Below, one piece after another: positions 38,389-53,730 of a stretch of DNA of 64,000 bases. Each line of letters starts with the position of its first letter. Within the stretch, counting starts at the first letter, position 1. Source of the stretch: Lysinibacillus sp. FSL M8-0337 (lineage in GTDB: Bacteria > Bacillota > Bacilli > Bacillales_A > Planococcaceae); NCBI RefSeq assembly GCF_038593855.1, contig NZ_CP151996.1, positions 496,001-560,000 of the forward strand. Direction: 5' to 3'. Both the position numbers and the translations under genes were made by a program. The notes under the pieces are model-generated. The model was not told the origin of the DNA, searched no databases, and saw only the letters and a program-made list of their open reading frames with translations.

Positions 38389-39630
38389 ATGGCATACGAA
38401 AAATTAGCAGTACAAGACAAAGCAGTATTAGATGGGATTTTAGCAGAGAAAAAACGTCAACAAGCGAATATCGAGTTAATCGCATCTGAAAACTTTGTAT
38501 CTGAAGCAGTAATGGAAGCACAAGGTTCAGTTCTTACTAACAAATATGCTGAAGGTTATCCGGGAAAACGTTACTATGGTGGCTGTGAGCATGTAGACGT
38601 AGTTGAAGATATTGCACGTGACCGTGTGAAAGAAATCTTCGGTGCAGAATATGCTAACGTACAACCACACTCTGGTGCACAAGCGAATATGGCTGTATAC
38701 CATACAATTTTAGAACCAGGCGATACAGTATTAGGGATGAACCTATCTCATGGCGGTCACTTAACACATGGATCTCCTGTAAACTTCTCAGGTATTCTTT
38801 ACAATTTCGTTGAATACGGTGTAACAGAAGATACACATGTAATTGACTACGAAGATGTTCGTCAAAAAGCATTAGCACATAAACCAAAACTAATTGTAGC
38901 AGGTGCATCTGCATATCCACGCGAAATTGATTTCGCTAAATTCCGTGAAATTGCCGATGAAGTAGGAGCTTACTTTATGGTTGATATGGCGCACATCGCA
39001 GGTCTTGTAGCTGCTGGAGAGCACCAATCACCAGTTCCTTACGCTGATTTTGTTACATCGACTACACACAAAACATTACGTGGCCCACGTGGTGGTTTAA
39101 TTCTTGCATCAAAAGAATGGGAGCAAAAATTAAATAAATCTGTATTCCCAGGTATCCAAGGTGGACCATTAATGCACGTAATCGCTGCAAAAGCAGTAGC
39201 ATTTGGCGAAGCTTTACAACCTGAGTTCAAAGAATACGCAAAACAAATTAAAGCAAATGCACGCGCTTTAGCAGACGTGCTAATCGCTGAAGGTGTAGAA
39301 ATCGTTTCGGGTGGTACAGATAATCACTTATTACTATTAAACGTAAAATCTCTTGGCTTAACTGGTAAAGTAGCAGAGCACGCACTAGATGAAGTAGGCA
39401 TTACAACAAACAAAAACACAATCCCTTACGATACTGAATCTCCATTTGTTACTTCTGGTATCCGTATTGGTACACCTGCTGTGACATCTCGCGGCTTTAA
39501 AGAAGAAGATATGAAAGAAGTCGGCGCTATCATTGCAGCTGTACTTAAAAACCCTGAAGATGAAGCAGTGAAAGCTGAAGCGAAAGAGCGCGTAAAAGCT
39601 TTAACTGACAAACATCCTTTATACGCATAA
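38389..39630 (+). CDS. glyA: Serine hydroxymethyltransferase
   Basis: A PLP enzyme turning serine and tetrahydrofolate into glycine and methylene-tetrahydrofolate, the main one-carbon source. The 413-aa protein has the [15 protein letters not shown] motif near 27, the PLP Lys228 in [15 protein letters not shown] and the [12 protein letters not shown] segment near 363. The site TAGGAGG is 11 bases before the ATG. The codon choice is highly biased, as expected of a strongly expressed gene. Confidence 0.97.
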   Translation: MAYEKLAVQDKAVLDGILAEKKRQQANIELIASENFVSEAVMEAQGSVLTNKYAEGYPGKRYYGGCEHVDVVEDIARDRVKEIFGAEYANVQPHSGAQANMAVYHTILEPGDTVLGMNLSHGGHLTHGSPVNFSGILYNFVEYGVTEDTHVIDYEDVRQKALAHKPKLIVAGASAYPREIDFAKFREIADEVGAYFMVDMAHIAGLVAAGEHQSPVPYADFVTSTTHKTLRGPRGGLILASKEWEQKLNKSVFPGIQGGPLMHVIAAKAVAFGEALQPEFKEYAKQIKANARALADVLIAEGVEIVSGGTDNHLLLLNVKSLGLTGKVAEHALDEVGITTNKNTIPYDTESPFVTSGIRIGTPAVTSRGFKEEDMKEVGAIIAAVLKNPEDEAVKAEAKERVKALTDKHPLYA

Positions 39631-39648
39631 TCATTACTGCTAAAAAGC

Positions 39649-39695
39649 AAGGCTGTGACTAAAGTGTTAAGTTCACTTTAGCCATGGCCTTTTTG
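39649..39695 (+). terminator. glyA terminator
   Basis: AAGGCTGTGACTAAAGTG pairs with CACTTTAGCCATGGCCTT (small mismatches), followed by TTTTG. Confidence 0.82.
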
Positions 39696-39920
39696 TTTAG
39701 ATAAGCACTACATTCTTAACTTTTTAGCTACCAAAAAAATAAAATAATCTTATTTTTGGATTTTTTTACATAAATATAGATTGAAAGAGTATATTATATT
39801 CATTAAGGACAACCAATGTCCTGAAAAGGATAATATTTTTTATAAAAGTGACAATTTATTGAATTTTTATGTACAATATAAATGAAGTTATAGTGGATGG
39901 ATAGAGACGGGAGGGGTTGG

Positions 39921-42074
39921 ATGGTTACTAAATCTATGGATATACAAAATAGTATATTATTAACGACAATTCGTAACTTAGGTGAACAATCAAAAGAAAG
40001 CTACGTTATTTTAGATGCGAAAACAAATTGTATACTAGAATGCAACGAATCTTTTTGCATGCTAATAAATGCAAGTCATACAGAGATGCTCAAAAAAGAT
40101 TATTTTGAGATGCTTTCGAATCAGTTACAAACGACAACAGTTGAAATGATAAAAGAGAAAATACATAGTGGAGCAATGGTGACAGCAAAGTTGCATCACC
40201 ATCGCTTTGAAAAGCCGCCATTTTGGGCCGAGATGCAGACCCTTCCTTTTCAAAGTCATAATAATGAAACTTTATTTGTGTTAGTAATTGTGAAGGATAT
40301 AACGTATTATCATACAGAAGATTTTATAATGAAATTAGAGAGAGCCGTCTACGAAGCGATAGAAAAAGACGAGCCATTTTATAAAAAAATGGACACTATT
40401 TGTAGTGGCATAGATGAATTTTTTATTCCATTTGTATTTAGTACAATACTTATTAAAACAGAATCCAATCAACTTCAAGTGTTTACTTCTAATAGGACGC
40501 GTGACCATGTGCCACAATTGTGCGAGATGAACGACTTTTATAGACAGGTGATGCAACAGGGAACAACGATCATTACAAATAACTTAGAAGATATTGCTAT
40601 TCCAATAGAGTTTAAAAGTTTTGCTAATACAACAAATAAACACATTGGATGGTTTGTCCCTATTCGTAATCAGAAGCAACAAGCGATTGGCTTGTTTATG
40701 ATATTTTCGCAATATTCAAGCGAAAGTGCATTATTTAATAAGTTGTTTGAAAAAATAGGTGCACTTGTTGCATTAGCGTTTACGTATGCAAAAACACAAA
40801 GAAGGCTATGGGATTTAGCATATAAGGATATTACAACGGGTTTGCCTAATCGGCATAGCTTTTTAAATAAAATTGAACAGGAAGAACAACGAGGGCATAT
40901 TGGCTTTATCAAAATAATACAACCTAGTGAATTCCACCAAGTCGTTGAATTATACGGTCGAGAAGCGGGCGACGAGTTATTAAGGCAAGTTGCTCGACGA
41001 CTCCAAGAACATAAAACCGAGATTAATGAATATATTGCTCGATTTACAAGTTCAAGTCTTATTATTTCACAAGTAACACATAAAGAAGAATTTAGTGACT
41101 ATGAACAGCGTATCAAAGAATTAACACGCCAGCCCTTTATAATAAATGGTAAGCACATTTATATTACGTTAAAAACCGGAATTTCTTACTTTGATAAAGA
41201 GATAAAAATTGCTGATGCCATCAGATTTGCTGACAATGCACTATCTTATGCAGCTAACAAACCGGGCACACATATGGAAATATTCACAAAGGAACGCAAC
41301 GATTTATTAGAGCAACAAATGACGGTTCTAAATCATTTATCACAAGCACTTAAAAATAAAGAAATTTCTGTAAATCTACAACCAAAAGTAGATTTACGAA
41401 CAGGTGAAATTCAAAGTATAGAAGCTTTAGCTCGTTGGCATTCACCTATTCTCGGCTTTGTGTCACCGGCTATGTTTATACCAGTTGCCGAAAATGCAGG
41501 TAAGGTTCGTGAAATTGATAGTCAAATATTAGAGATAGTTCTTGCATGGCTAGCAGAGCGGCAACAATTAGGCAAGAAGCTGGTGAAGGTTGCAGTCAAT
41601 ATATCACCAGATCATTTTTACTATCCTCATTTTGTAAGGGATATCCGCCAGCTCGTTGAAAAATATAACATTGATCCAAGCAATATTATTTTAGAGGTAA
41701 CTGAAAATATAGGTTTAGTCGATTTCCAAACAGCATTCACCATTATCCAAGAATTAAAAAGCTATGGCTTTCAAACATCGGTGGATGATTTCGGGACAGG
41801 CTTTTCCTCGCTTAGCTATTTGCAACGATTACCGTTCACAGAGTTAAAAATCGATCGCAGTTTTATTAATGACATAAAAGATGCGGCAACATTAGCCATT
41901 GTACGTTCCATTATTCAGCTAGCTTTAAATTTAGGGATGACATCTGTTGCGGAAGGAATAGAAAATGAGGAACAGGTTGAGATTTTACGAGCGCTCGGTT
42001 GTACAGTTGGACAAGGCTACTTCTATTATAAACCAATGTCAATTGAACAACTTGATACGATACTTGATGTATAA
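39921..42074 (+). CDS. PAS-GAF-GGDEF-EAL c-di-GMP phosphodiesterase
   Basis: A 717-aa soluble signalling protein. Residues ~25-130 resemble a PAS sensor, 140-300 a GAF-like domain, 305-450 a GGDEF domain and 465-717 an EAL domain. The GGDEF signature is degraded to A349-G-D-E-L, so cyclase activity is unlikely. The EAL domain keeps E501-A-L-A-R-W, the DDFGTGFSSL motif, the lysine in ELKIDRSF, AEGIE and GQGYFYYKP, so it should hydrolyse c-di-GMP. ATG 39921 follows GGGAGGGG. No such gene lies between glyA and upp in B. subtilis as far as I recall; it may be a lineage insertion. Confidence 0.9.
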   Translation: MVTKSMDIQNSILLTTIRNLGEQSKESYVILDAKTNCILECNESFCMLINASHTEMLKKDYFEMLSNQLQTTTVEMIKEKIHSGAMVTAKLHHHRFEKPPFWAEMQTLPFQSHNNETLFVLVIVKDITYYHTEDFIMKLERAVYEAIEKDEPFYKKMDTICSGIDEFFIPFVFSTILIKTESNQLQVFTSNRTRDHVPQLCEMNDFYRQVMQQGTTIITNNLEDIAIPIEFKSFANTTNKHIGWFVPIRNQKQQAIGLFMIFSQYSSESALFNKLFEKIGALVALAFTYAKTQRRLWDLAYKDITTGLPNRHSFLNKIEQEEQRGHIGFIKIIQPSEFHQVVELYGREAGDELLRQVARRLQEHKTEINEYIARFTSSSLIISQVTHKEEFSDYEQRIKELTRQPFIINGKHIYITLKTGISYFDKEIKIADAIRFADNALSYAANKPGTHMEIFTKERNDLLEQQMTVLNHLSQALKNKEISVNLQPKVDLRTGEIQSIEALARWHSPILGFVSPAMFIPVAENAGKVREIDSQILEIVLAWLAERQQLGKKLVKVAVNISPDHFYYPHFVRDIRQLVEKYNIDPSNIILEVTENIGLVDFQTAFTIIQELKSYGFQTSVDDFGTGFSSLSYLQRLPFTELKIDRSFINDIKDAATLAIVRSIIQLALNLGMTSVAEGIENEEQVEILRALGCTVGQGYFYYKPMSIEQLDTILDV

Positions 42075-42200
42075 TTAGCTTGTATATGTAGCAAACACTC
42101 TAGAAAAGGGCATATCTCGAATTTAATTTTGAGACAGTTGATATTTTCTGTTATACTAGTTGAGATAAAAATCAATCCGAACGGTTAGGAGAGAACCCCT

Positions 42201-42830
42201 TTGAGCAAAGTATACGTATTTGATCATCCACTAATCCAACACAAGTTAACTTATATTCGTGATAAAAATACAGGAACTAAAGAATTTCGTGAGCTAGTTG
42301 ATGAAGTAGCAACATTAATGGCATTCGAAATTACGCGAGATATGCCTGTAGAAGAAATTGAAATTGAAACACCTGTAACCATTGCAAAAACAAAAGTTCT
42401 TTCTGGGAAAAAACTTGCGATCGTACCGATTTTACGCGCAGGAATCGGCATGGTAGACGGTGTATTAAAACTTATTCCAGCTGCTAAAGTTGGTCATATC
42501 GGTCTTTATCGTGACCCAGAAACATTAAAACCTGTTGAGTACTATGCAAAATTACCAGCAGATGTTGAAGAACGTGACTTCATTATTGTAGACCCAATGC
42601 TTGCTACAGGCGGTTCAGCAGTGGAAGCTATCAACTCACTGAAAAAACGCGGTGCGAAAAGCATTAAATTTATGTGTTTAATTGCTGCGCCTGAAGGTGT
42701 AAAAGTGATTCAAGACGAACATCCTGATGTGGATATCTACATTGCAGCACTTGACGAAAAGTTAAATGACCATGGCTATATTGTTCCTGGTTTAGGTGAT
42801 GCTGGAGACCGTTTATTCGGTACAAAATAA
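42201..42830 (+). CDS. upp: Uracil phosphoribosyltransferase
   Basis: Upp makes UMP from uracil and PRPP. The 209-aa protein has the PRPP-binding loop in [14 protein letters not shown] near 130 and the uracil-binding C-terminal [10 protein letters not shown]. The TTG start at 42201 follows TTAGGAGAG. It commonly lies after glyA in Bacillus. Confidence 0.96.
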   Translation: MSKVYVFDHPLIQHKLTYIRDKNTGTKEFRELVDEVATLMAFEITRDMPVEEIEIETPVTIAKTKVLSGKKLAIVPILRAGIGMVDGVLKLIPAAKVGHIGLYRDPETLKPVEYYAKLPADVEERDFIIVDPMLATGGSAVEAINSLKKRGAKSIKFMCLIAAPEGVKVIQDEHPDVDIYIAALDEKLNDHGYIVPGLGDAGDRLFGTK

Positions 42831-42895
42831 TATATTGCGCGTATTGCTTACGAAGTAATATCGTTTTTTAAACAGCAACTTTATAGCACTTGAAA

Positions 42896-42925
42896 GCGTC
42901 CTTCAATATTGAAGGACGTTTCATA
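42896..42925 (+). terminator. Probable upp terminator
   Basis: GCGTCCTTCAA and TTGAAGGACGT form an almost perfect 11-bp stem; the tail TTTCATAG is short in T. Confidence 0.6.
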
Positions 42926-43025
42926 GTATGTTTGGGCAATTTGCCACCCGAACTTGACACGTCAAGGTGAAGAAGGGGCATTGCTTTTAAACGTACAATA
43001 TAACCAAAGGACGGTGCAAATCGTT

Positions 43026-44147
43026 TTGACGAAAAAATGGAAAGTGATGACGATTTTCGGTACAAGACCAGAGGCGATTAAAATGGCCCCGCTTGTATTG
43101 GAATTACAAAAGCATCCCGAGCAAGTGGAATCAATTGTGACTGTAACAGCACAACATCGCCAAATGCTTGACCAAGTATTAGAAACATTTAAGATTACGC
43201 CAGACTACGATTTAAATATTATGAAGGATCGTCAAACACTGATTGATGTGACAACAAATGCTTTACAAGGCTTAGATAAAGTTATGAAAGAAGCGCAACC
43301 TGATATTGTCTTAGTGCATGGCGATACGGCTACAACATTTATCGCAAGTTTAGCAGCATTTTATAATCAAATTGCCATTGGTCATGTTGAAGCGGGTTTA
43401 CGTACATGGAATAAATATTCACCTTATCCAGAGGAAATGAATCGTCAGTTGACAGGTGTCATGGCCGATTTACATTTCGCGCCAACTGAAGTATCGAAGA
43501 AAAACCTATTGGACGAAAATAAAAATCCAAATACGATTTATGTAACGGGCAATACAGCTATTGATGCATTAGCTACAACGGTGAGTGAACATTATACACA
43601 TCCAGTGTTAGAGAAAATAGCAAATGACCGTATGATCTTATTAACAGCACATCGTCGTGAGAATCTAGGCGAACCAATGCGCCATATGTTCCGAGCAATT
43701 ACTCGACTGCTGGCGGAGCATGAGGATGTTCAGGTTGTTTATCCGGTGCATATGAATCCAGCTGTTCGAGAAATTGCCAACGAAATATTAGGTGATAATA
43801 AACGTGTGCATTTAATTGAACCGCTTGAAGTGTTTGATTTCCATAACTTCGCTGCCAATTCGTATATGATTTTAACGGATTCTGGCGGTGTACAAGAGGA
43901 AGCACCATCATTAGGCAAGCCAGTTCTAGTGCTACGTGATACAACAGAGCGTCCAGAAGGTATTGCTGCGGGAACTTTGAAACTAGCAGGTACGGAAGAG
44001 GAAATGATTTATTCTCTAGCAAAAGAATTACTAGAGGATAAAGAAGCATACGAAGCTATGGCAAAAGCCTCTAATCCTTATGGAGATGGGCATGCTTCGC
44101 AGCGAATTGTGAAAGCGCTCTTAGATTTTTTGCAAAAAAGCAAGTAA
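43026..44147 (+). CDS. mnaA: UDP-N-acetylglucosamine 2-epimerase
   Basis: A non-hydrolysing epimerase producing UDP-ManNAc for teichoic acid or other wall glycopolymers. The protein (373 aa from TTG 43026) starts with KVMTIFGTRPEAIKMAPLV and has VHGDTATTF near 93, GHVEAGLRT near 118, LTAHRRENLG near 205 and TDSGGVQEEAP near 285. The start is uncertain: the TTG lacks a well-spaced ribosome site, GTG 43014 is two bases from AAAGGA, and TTG 42981 follows AGAAGGGG. Homologues favour about four residues before KVMTIFG. Confidence 0.9.
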   Translation: MTKKWKVMTIFGTRPEAIKMAPLVLELQKHPEQVESIVTVTAQHRQMLDQVLETFKITPDYDLNIMKDRQTLIDVTTNALQGLDKVMKEAQPDIVLVHGDTATTFIASLAAFYNQIAIGHVEAGLRTWNKYSPYPEEMNRQLTGVMADLHFAPTEVSKKNLLDENKNPNTIYVTGNTAIDALATTVSEHYTHPVLEKIANDRMILLTAHRRENLGEPMRHMFRAITRLLAEHEDVQVVYPVHMNPAVREIANEILGDNKRVHLIEPLEVFDFHNFAANSYMILTDSGGVQEEAPSLGKPVLVLRDTTERPEGIAAGTLKLAGTEEEMIYSLAKELLEDKEAYEAMAKASNPYGDGHASQRIVKALLDFLQKSK

Positions 44148-44200
44148 TACACCATTCTAAATTCAAAAAATGAGTAAATAGAACTAATGGTAAATGCGTC

Positions 44201-44243
44201 GCTAATTTACGAGCATATTTATGTCGTAAATTAGCTTTTTTTT
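44201..44243 (+). terminator. mnaA terminator
   Basis: GCTAATTTACGA and TCGTAAATTAGC form a perfect 12-bp stem followed by eight T. Confidence 0.95.
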
Positions 44244-44683
44244 GCATTATTCCGAAAAAACTTTTGGAATCTATGAAAGTTTATACACAAATTTGTCAAC
44301 AATTTGACAAGAGTATAGTGGCTGTGAAGTTTTTCTCCTTTACTAATTGACTTCAAATATCACCTATTGTATGCTTACAAAGGGTAAGAATGATAAGGGT
44401 TTCTATTCGTTGATAGACGTTGAAACACTTGTTATATCAAGTTTCTACTAAATTGACAGTACAAACCAACACTGTCGATTTGCAACGTTTTGTGCGTTTC
44501 GGTTTTATACCGAATAAGTATGGGGTGTAAGGCATTATTAGGGATTTACACCTGTAATTTCAAATGACGTCCCCATTACTATTCCGCTGTGAGTAGTGTT
44601 TTTCACTGCTCTTTTCTGATTTCACAAAGTGGTCAGCAAACGTTTTCTTTACTCGAAAAAATGATTCAGGAGACTACAAACCA
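44244..44683. other. atp operon upstream region
   Basis: About 440 bp without a gene. It holds a Rex-like palindrome (44293), a promoter-like pair TTGACT/TATGCT (44347-44375, 17-bp spacer) and two hairpins: GGTGTAA / TTACACC (44524-44552) and GAGTAGTG / CACTGCTC with a T loop (44590-44612) followed by TTTTC. A long, structured leader for the ATP synthase operon is likely. Confidence 0.5.
44293..44310. promoter_or_regulatory. Rex-like palindrome upstream of atpI
   Basis: TTGTCAACAATTTGACAA has 7-bp perfect arms and a 4-base spacer. The Rex redox repressor site is TTGTGAA-N4-TTCACAA, so this differs by one symmetric base per arm. It overlaps promoter-like sequence (TATAGT at 44314). Confidence 0.35.
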
Positions 44684-45055
44684 ATGCTAGATTTGCATCA
44701 CATTTTTGCTGTGCAGAAGAGAGCGTTATTTTTTTTGCTCGCACTTTGCGCATTAGGCTGGGGCTTTACGTCCTATCAAACTGTTTTTGCGGGCATCGCA
44801 ATCGGTGCATTTTTTGGTACGTATAATTTTTGGATTTTAGTTCGCCGTATGGAGAAGTTTGATCGTTCCATTAGTGAAGGGAAGAAAATAGGTTCACTTG
44901 GTACAGCACTTCGTTTTGGATCAGGTGTAGCGGCAGTTGCTATAGCCATTTCGTTGCCAAACTATTTTCACTTAATTAGCACGGTCATAGGGCTAATGAT
45001 TCCGTACGTTTTTCTCTTTGTCGAGAGAATTGTATCTCATGTAAGGAACCACTAA
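44684..45055 (+). CDS. atpI: ATP synthase protein I
   Basis: A 123-aa membrane protein with four hydrophobic segments, first gene of the atp operon. AtpI helps ring assembly or Mg2+ supply and is poorly conserved, so assignment rests mainly on position and topology (ALCALGWGFTSYQTVFAG, then RRMEKFDRSISEGK between helices 2 and 3). CAGGAGACT lies before the ATG. Confidence 0.88.
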   Translation: MLDLHHIFAVQKRALFFLLALCALGWGFTSYQTVFAGIAIGAFFGTYNFWILVRRMEKFDRSISEGKKIGSLGTALRFGSGVAAVAIAISLPNYFHLISTVIGLMIPYVFLFVERIVSHVRNH

Positions 45056-45080
45056 TGTGCTTTATTAGAAAGAGAGGTGA

Positions 45081-45800
<720 letters not shown>

Positions 45801-45812
45801 TATAAAGCATAA

Positions 45813-46086
<274 letters not shown>

Positions 46087-46088
<2 letters not shown>

Positions 46089-46150
46089 TTCAGTTGTATA
46101 CTGAATTTTACTAGTGGCGAAGCAGGATTCACCAGATGAAACTTCGCCCT
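46087..46150 (+). promoter_or_regulatory. Two hairpins between atpE and atpF
   Basis: ATTCAGT / ACTGAAT (46088-46106) begins just after the atpE stop and is followed by GGCGAAG / CTTCGCC (46117-46148). Neither has a strong T tract. In this position they could protect the atpE message and help make more c than b subunits. Confidence 0.5.
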
Positions 46151-46267
46151 TCATTTTGGAACTGATAAAAGCTATGTGCAAATATAGCTTTTTAAAATAG
46201 GTAAGTTTTTTAAAGTATTACAAACTATTATGTTGAAGTTAAAGCTCTTGAAGGGAGTGAAACAATC

Positions 46268-46786
46268 GTGTTTTTAGACAATCTTGTACTTGGTGCAGGT
46301 GGAGGATTCAATGGTGGAGATATCGTCTCAACATTAGTCATCTTCTTAGTATTAATGCTTCTTCTTAAAAAGTTCGCTTGGGGTCCATTAATGGGCATCA
46401 TGCAACAACGTGAAGAATTAGTAGCAAGTGAAATCGAAGCAGCTGAAAAAGCGCGCAAAGATTCGCATAAATTTTTAGAAGAACAAAAAAGTCTTCTTAA
46501 AGAAGCTCGTACGGAAGCACAATCGATTGTTGAGGGTGCTAAGAAGCAAGGCGAAATGCAAAAAGAAGAAATTCTTACAGCAGCTCGCAATGAAGCTAAC
46601 CGCTTAAAAGAATCGGCTTTACGTGAAATCGAGTCTGAAAAAGAAAAAGCGATCGCAGCTGTACGTGATGAAGTCGTTTCATTATCTGTACTTGCAGCAT
46701 CTAAAGTCCTTAGCAAAGAGATTTCTGAGGCAGACAACCGTGCTCTAATTGAAGAGACGATTGCGAAGGCAGGGGAAGCTCAATGA
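46268..46786 (+). CDS. atpF: ATP synthase subunit b
   Basis: The peripheral stalk subunit, 172 aa: one N-terminal membrane helix (about 18-36), then a long Ala/Glu/Lys-rich coiled coil to the end. The GTG start follows AAGGGAGTG. The stop overlaps the atpH start by four bases. Confidence 0.95.
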   Translation: MFLDNLVLGAGGGFNGGDIVSTLVIFLVLMLLLKKFAWGPLMGIMQQREELVASEIEAAEKARKDSHKFLEEQKSLLKEARTEAQSIVEGAKKQGEMQKEEILTAARNEANRLKESALREIESEKEKAIAAVRDEVVSLSVLAASKVLSKEISEADNRALIEETIAKAGEAQ

Positions 46787-47319
46787 GTAATTCAACTGTA
46801 GCTAAGCGTTACGCTCAAGCTCTTTTTGAACTTGCGCAACAAAAAAATATTCTTGCTGAAGTTGGGGCAGACTTAAACGAGTTAACAAAAGTTGTAAATG
46901 AATCTCCTGATTTTTTAACACTTTTAAATGCGCCTAAGTTCTCTATCGAACGCAAGAAACAAATGGTTGCTGAAATCTTTGCAAGTGCAACGCCAGAAGT
47001 TTTACACACTGTTCAACTACTTGTTGAGAAAAAGCGTGTAAACGAAGTGAAGCTTATTGCGAATGCGTATGCTGAACTTGCTGCACAAGCACAAGGTTCT
47101 GCAGATGCAACTGTATTCTCAACTCGTGCACTTTCTGCTGAAGAAAGCGCTAAAATTTCTGCAGCATTTGCTAAACTTGTTGGGAAACAATCATTAAACA
47201 TTACAAACGAAATCGATCCATCATTATTAGGTGGTATTCGTGTTCAAATCGGTAACCATATTTATGACAGCTCAGTAGTGAACAAGCTAGAGCGTCTAAA
47301 ACGTGAATTAATCGGTTAA
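46783..47319 (+). CDS. atpH: ATP synthase subunit delta
   Basis: A 178-aa stalk protein joining subunit b to the top of F1. It has the N-terminal helical bundle ([15 protein letters not shown]) and the C-terminal signature [21 protein letters not shown] near 148-168. It is translationally coupled to atpF. Confidence 0.95.
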   Translation: MSNSTVAKRYAQALFELAQQKNILAEVGADLNELTKVVNESPDFLTLLNAPKFSIERKKQMVAEIFASATPEVLHTVQLLVEKKRVNEVKLIANAYAELAAQAQGSADATVFSTRALSAEESAKISAAFAKLVGKQSLNITNEIDPSLLGGIRVQIGNHIYDSSVVNKLERLKRELIG

Positions 47320-47335
47320 TAATTTAGAAATGTGA

Positions 47336-48856
<1,521 letters not shown>

Positions 48857-48881
48857 GCAAGAAAAATAGTCGCTTGATTAA

Positions 48882-51228
<2,347 letters not shown>

Positions 51229-51234
51229 TACTAG

Positions 51235-51660
<426 letters not shown>

Positions 51661-51670
51661 TTCAATTTTT

Positions 51671-51701
51671 AACGGGCAGATGCAATATCTGCCCGTTTTT
51701 T
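51671..51701 (+). terminator. atp operon terminator
   Basis: AACGGGCAGAT and ATCTGCCCGTT form a perfect stem with a 4-base loop, followed by a T run. Confidence 0.95.
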
Positions 51702-51718
51702 AAATGGAGGAACACGAT

Positions 51719-51958
51719 GTGGGAATTTATGAAGCAGTAGGGCAAGAAGCTTTAATGGGCATTCTATCGCACCTCTTTTTTATTGCTATCACTTTTTACG
51801 CTTTGCAGGCCTTCATGCTAGAAAAATTATTTAAAAAAAATAAAGTATTTCAAATACAATTAATTTATATTTTGCTAAGTATTGCGATAGGGACAGCAGT
51901 CTCTAATTTCTTTCTACAAGTGTCAAGTTGGTCTGGAAAACTTCCTTACTTATTTTAA
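51719..51958 (+). CDS. ywzB: YwzB family membrane protein (DUF1146)
   Basis: A 79-aa protein with two helices (about 14-34 and 48-67) and the conserved tail SWSGKLPYLF. The family is found after the atp operon in many Bacilli; function unknown. The GTG start at 51719 is chosen because GGAGG is eight bases upstream; the in-frame ATG at 51704 overlaps that site. Confidence 0.82.
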   Translation: MGIYEAVGQEALMGILSHLFFIAITFYALQAFMLEKLFKKNKVFQIQLIYILLSIAIGTAVSNFFLQVSSWSGKLPYLF

Positions 51959-52239
51959 AGTTAGTTAGTGCCAACTAACTAGATAGTAACGGATGCGTAA
52001 TTTCATATGTGCATATTTCGAAGGGCTCCATAAGTTCACTTATGTGGTCCTTTGAAATATGTACTTAAGAGGTTTAATAAGCTATGGAAACGGAAATATA
52101 GTATCCACGTACTTTTGAAAACGTCTTAGGAATTTACATATTTTCCCGTGTTATTGGTCATTCACAAAAAAAAAAATAATGCGTACAATAAATAAATAGC
52201 AAAATATCAATAAATGCCTTAAAATAGTGATTTGGACGC
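51959..52239. other. Intergenic stretch before murAA
   Basis: No gene is seen. It contains a short hairpin AGTTAGTT / AACTAACT right after ywzB (51960-51981, likely its terminator region), the long hairpin at 52009-52064 and AT-rich sequence leading to the murAA promoter. Confidence 0.5.
52009..52064 (+). promoter_or_regulatory. Long 27-nt-arm RNA hairpin
   Basis: Bases 52009-52035 pair with 52038-52064 around a 2-base centre. Of 27 pairs only one is a true mismatch, and four are G-U when read as plus-strand RNA. No T tract follows. The wobble pattern points to selection at the RNA level. Confidence 0.55.
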
Positions 52240-52268
52240 TTGAACGAGCGCGTGAAAAGTTGTACTAT
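52240..52268 (+). promoter_or_regulatory. murAA promoter
   Basis: TTGAAC (52240-52245), 17-bp spacer and TACTAT (52263-52268), about 90 bp before the start codon. Confidence 0.45.
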
Positions 52269-52359
52269 AGAGTTGTTTGTTTACTTATTATGACATTATA
52301 CATCTTTTTTTAAAATAAATTTTCGATAGGTTAAGAGATTGAATTCGGAGGGACGTAAG

Positions 52360-53673
52360 GTGGATAAAATTATAGTGACTGGCGGCCAAAAGCTACAGGG
52401 GAAAGTTCGTGTAGAGGGCGCAAAAAATGCAGTGTTACCAATCCTGGCGGCAGCTTTACTTGCTTCAAAAGGAGAAAATGTAATTAAAGAAGTCCCTAAC
52501 TTAGCAGATGTTTATACCATAAATGAAGTACTAAAAAGTCTAAACGCTGATGTTACATATATACCAGAAGACAATACAGTATATATAGACGCAACAAAAG
52601 AACTTTCAAGTGAAGCTCAATTTGAATATGTCAGTAAAATGCGTGCATCGATTTTAGTGATGGGTTCTTTGCTTGCACGAAATGGCTTTGCACGAGTTGC
52701 TTTACCAGGTGGCTGTGCAATCGGTTCACGTCCAATTGAATTACATTTAAAAGGTTTTGAGGCAATGGGTGCAAAAATTTCATTTGGGCACGGTTATGTG
52801 GAAGCGAAGGTAGAGGGTCGTTTACAAGGTGCGAATGTATATTTGGATTTCCCAAGTGTCGGTGCAACAGAAAATATTATGACGGCTGCATCTTTAGCAA
52901 AAGGAACGACAGTAATTGAAAATGCAGCAAAAGAGCCTGAAATTGTAGATCTTGCAAACTTCATTAATAGTATGGGTGGCCGCGTTATCGGTGCAGGTAC
53001 GAATACGATTCGTATTGAAGGTGTTGACACATTATATGGAGCAGAGCATTATATTATTCCTGACCGTATCGAAGCAGGTACATTTATGGTAGCAGCTGCG
53101 ATTACAAAGGGTGATGTAACGATTGAAAATGCTGTGCCTGAACATATGACGGCTTTAATCGCAAAAATGCGTGAAATGGGCGTAGAAATTACAGAGCTTG
53201 ATGAAGGAATACGTGTCCACGTACCGCAAACTTTAAAAGCTGTAGACATTAAAACAATGCCACACCCAGGCTTCCCAACAGATATGCAGTCGCAAATGAT
53301 GGCGTTGATGTTAACCGCTGAAGGTACGAGTATTATTACAGAAACAGTCTTTGAAAATCGTTTTATGCACGTTGAAGAGTTCCGTCGCATGAATGCCGGA
53401 GCTAAAATCGAAGGACGTTCTGTGTTTATCGAAGGACCAGTAAACCTACAGGGAGCTGAGGTTATGGCAACAGATTTACGAGCAGCAGCAGCCCTAATTT
53501 TAGCAGGCCTTGTGTCTGAGGGAATAACACGAGTGACAAAACTCCATCACTTAGACCGTGGTTACGTAGACTTCCATGGCAAATTAGCATCACTAGGTGC
53601 AAACATTGAACGTGTATCAACAATGGATGTTACACCAAAAGAAAAAACGACAATCGAATTACCAGCAAACTAA
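52360..53673 (+). CDS. murAA: UDP-GlcNAc 1-carboxyvinyltransferase (first copy)
   Basis: The main MurA of peptidoglycan synthesis, 437 aa. It has [13 protein letters not shown] near 23, Cys119 in [15 protein letters not shown] (the fosfomycin target) and the Asp/Arg region near 300-330. GTG 52360 follows GGAGGGA; the upstream in-frame TTG adds seven residues that encode the ribosome site. It precedes spoIID as in B. subtilis and is clearly paralogous to the gene at 23719. Confidence 0.96.
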   Translation: MDKIIVTGGQKLQGKVRVEGAKNAVLPILAAALLASKGENVIKEVPNLADVYTINEVLKSLNADVTYIPEDNTVYIDATKELSSEAQFEYVSKMRASILVMGSLLARNGFARVALPGGCAIGSRPIELHLKGFEAMGAKISFGHGYVEAKVEGRLQGANVYLDFPSVGATENIMTAASLAKGTTVIENAAKEPEIVDLANFINSMGGRVIGAGTNTIRIEGVDTLYGAEHYIIPDRIEAGTFMVAAAITKGDVTIENAVPEHMTALIAKMREMGVEITELDEGIRVHVPQTLKAVDIKTMPHPGFPTDMQSQMMALMLTAEGTSIITETVFENRFMHVEEFRRMNAGAKIEGRSVFIEGPVNLQGAEVMATDLRAAAALILAGLVSEGITRVTKLHHLDRGYVDFHGKLASLGANIERVSTMDVTPKEKTTIELPAN

Positions 53674-53678
53674 CAACA

Positions 53679-53712
53679 AACCTCTTTGCTTACTATAAGC
53701 AAAGAGGTTTTT
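53679..53712 (+). terminator. murAA terminator
   Basis: AACCTCTTTGCTTA and TAAGCAAAGAGGTT form a perfect 14-bp stem with a 3-base loop, followed by TTT. Confidence 0.92.
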
Positions 53713-53730
53713 AGTTAATGCAAAGAGAGA

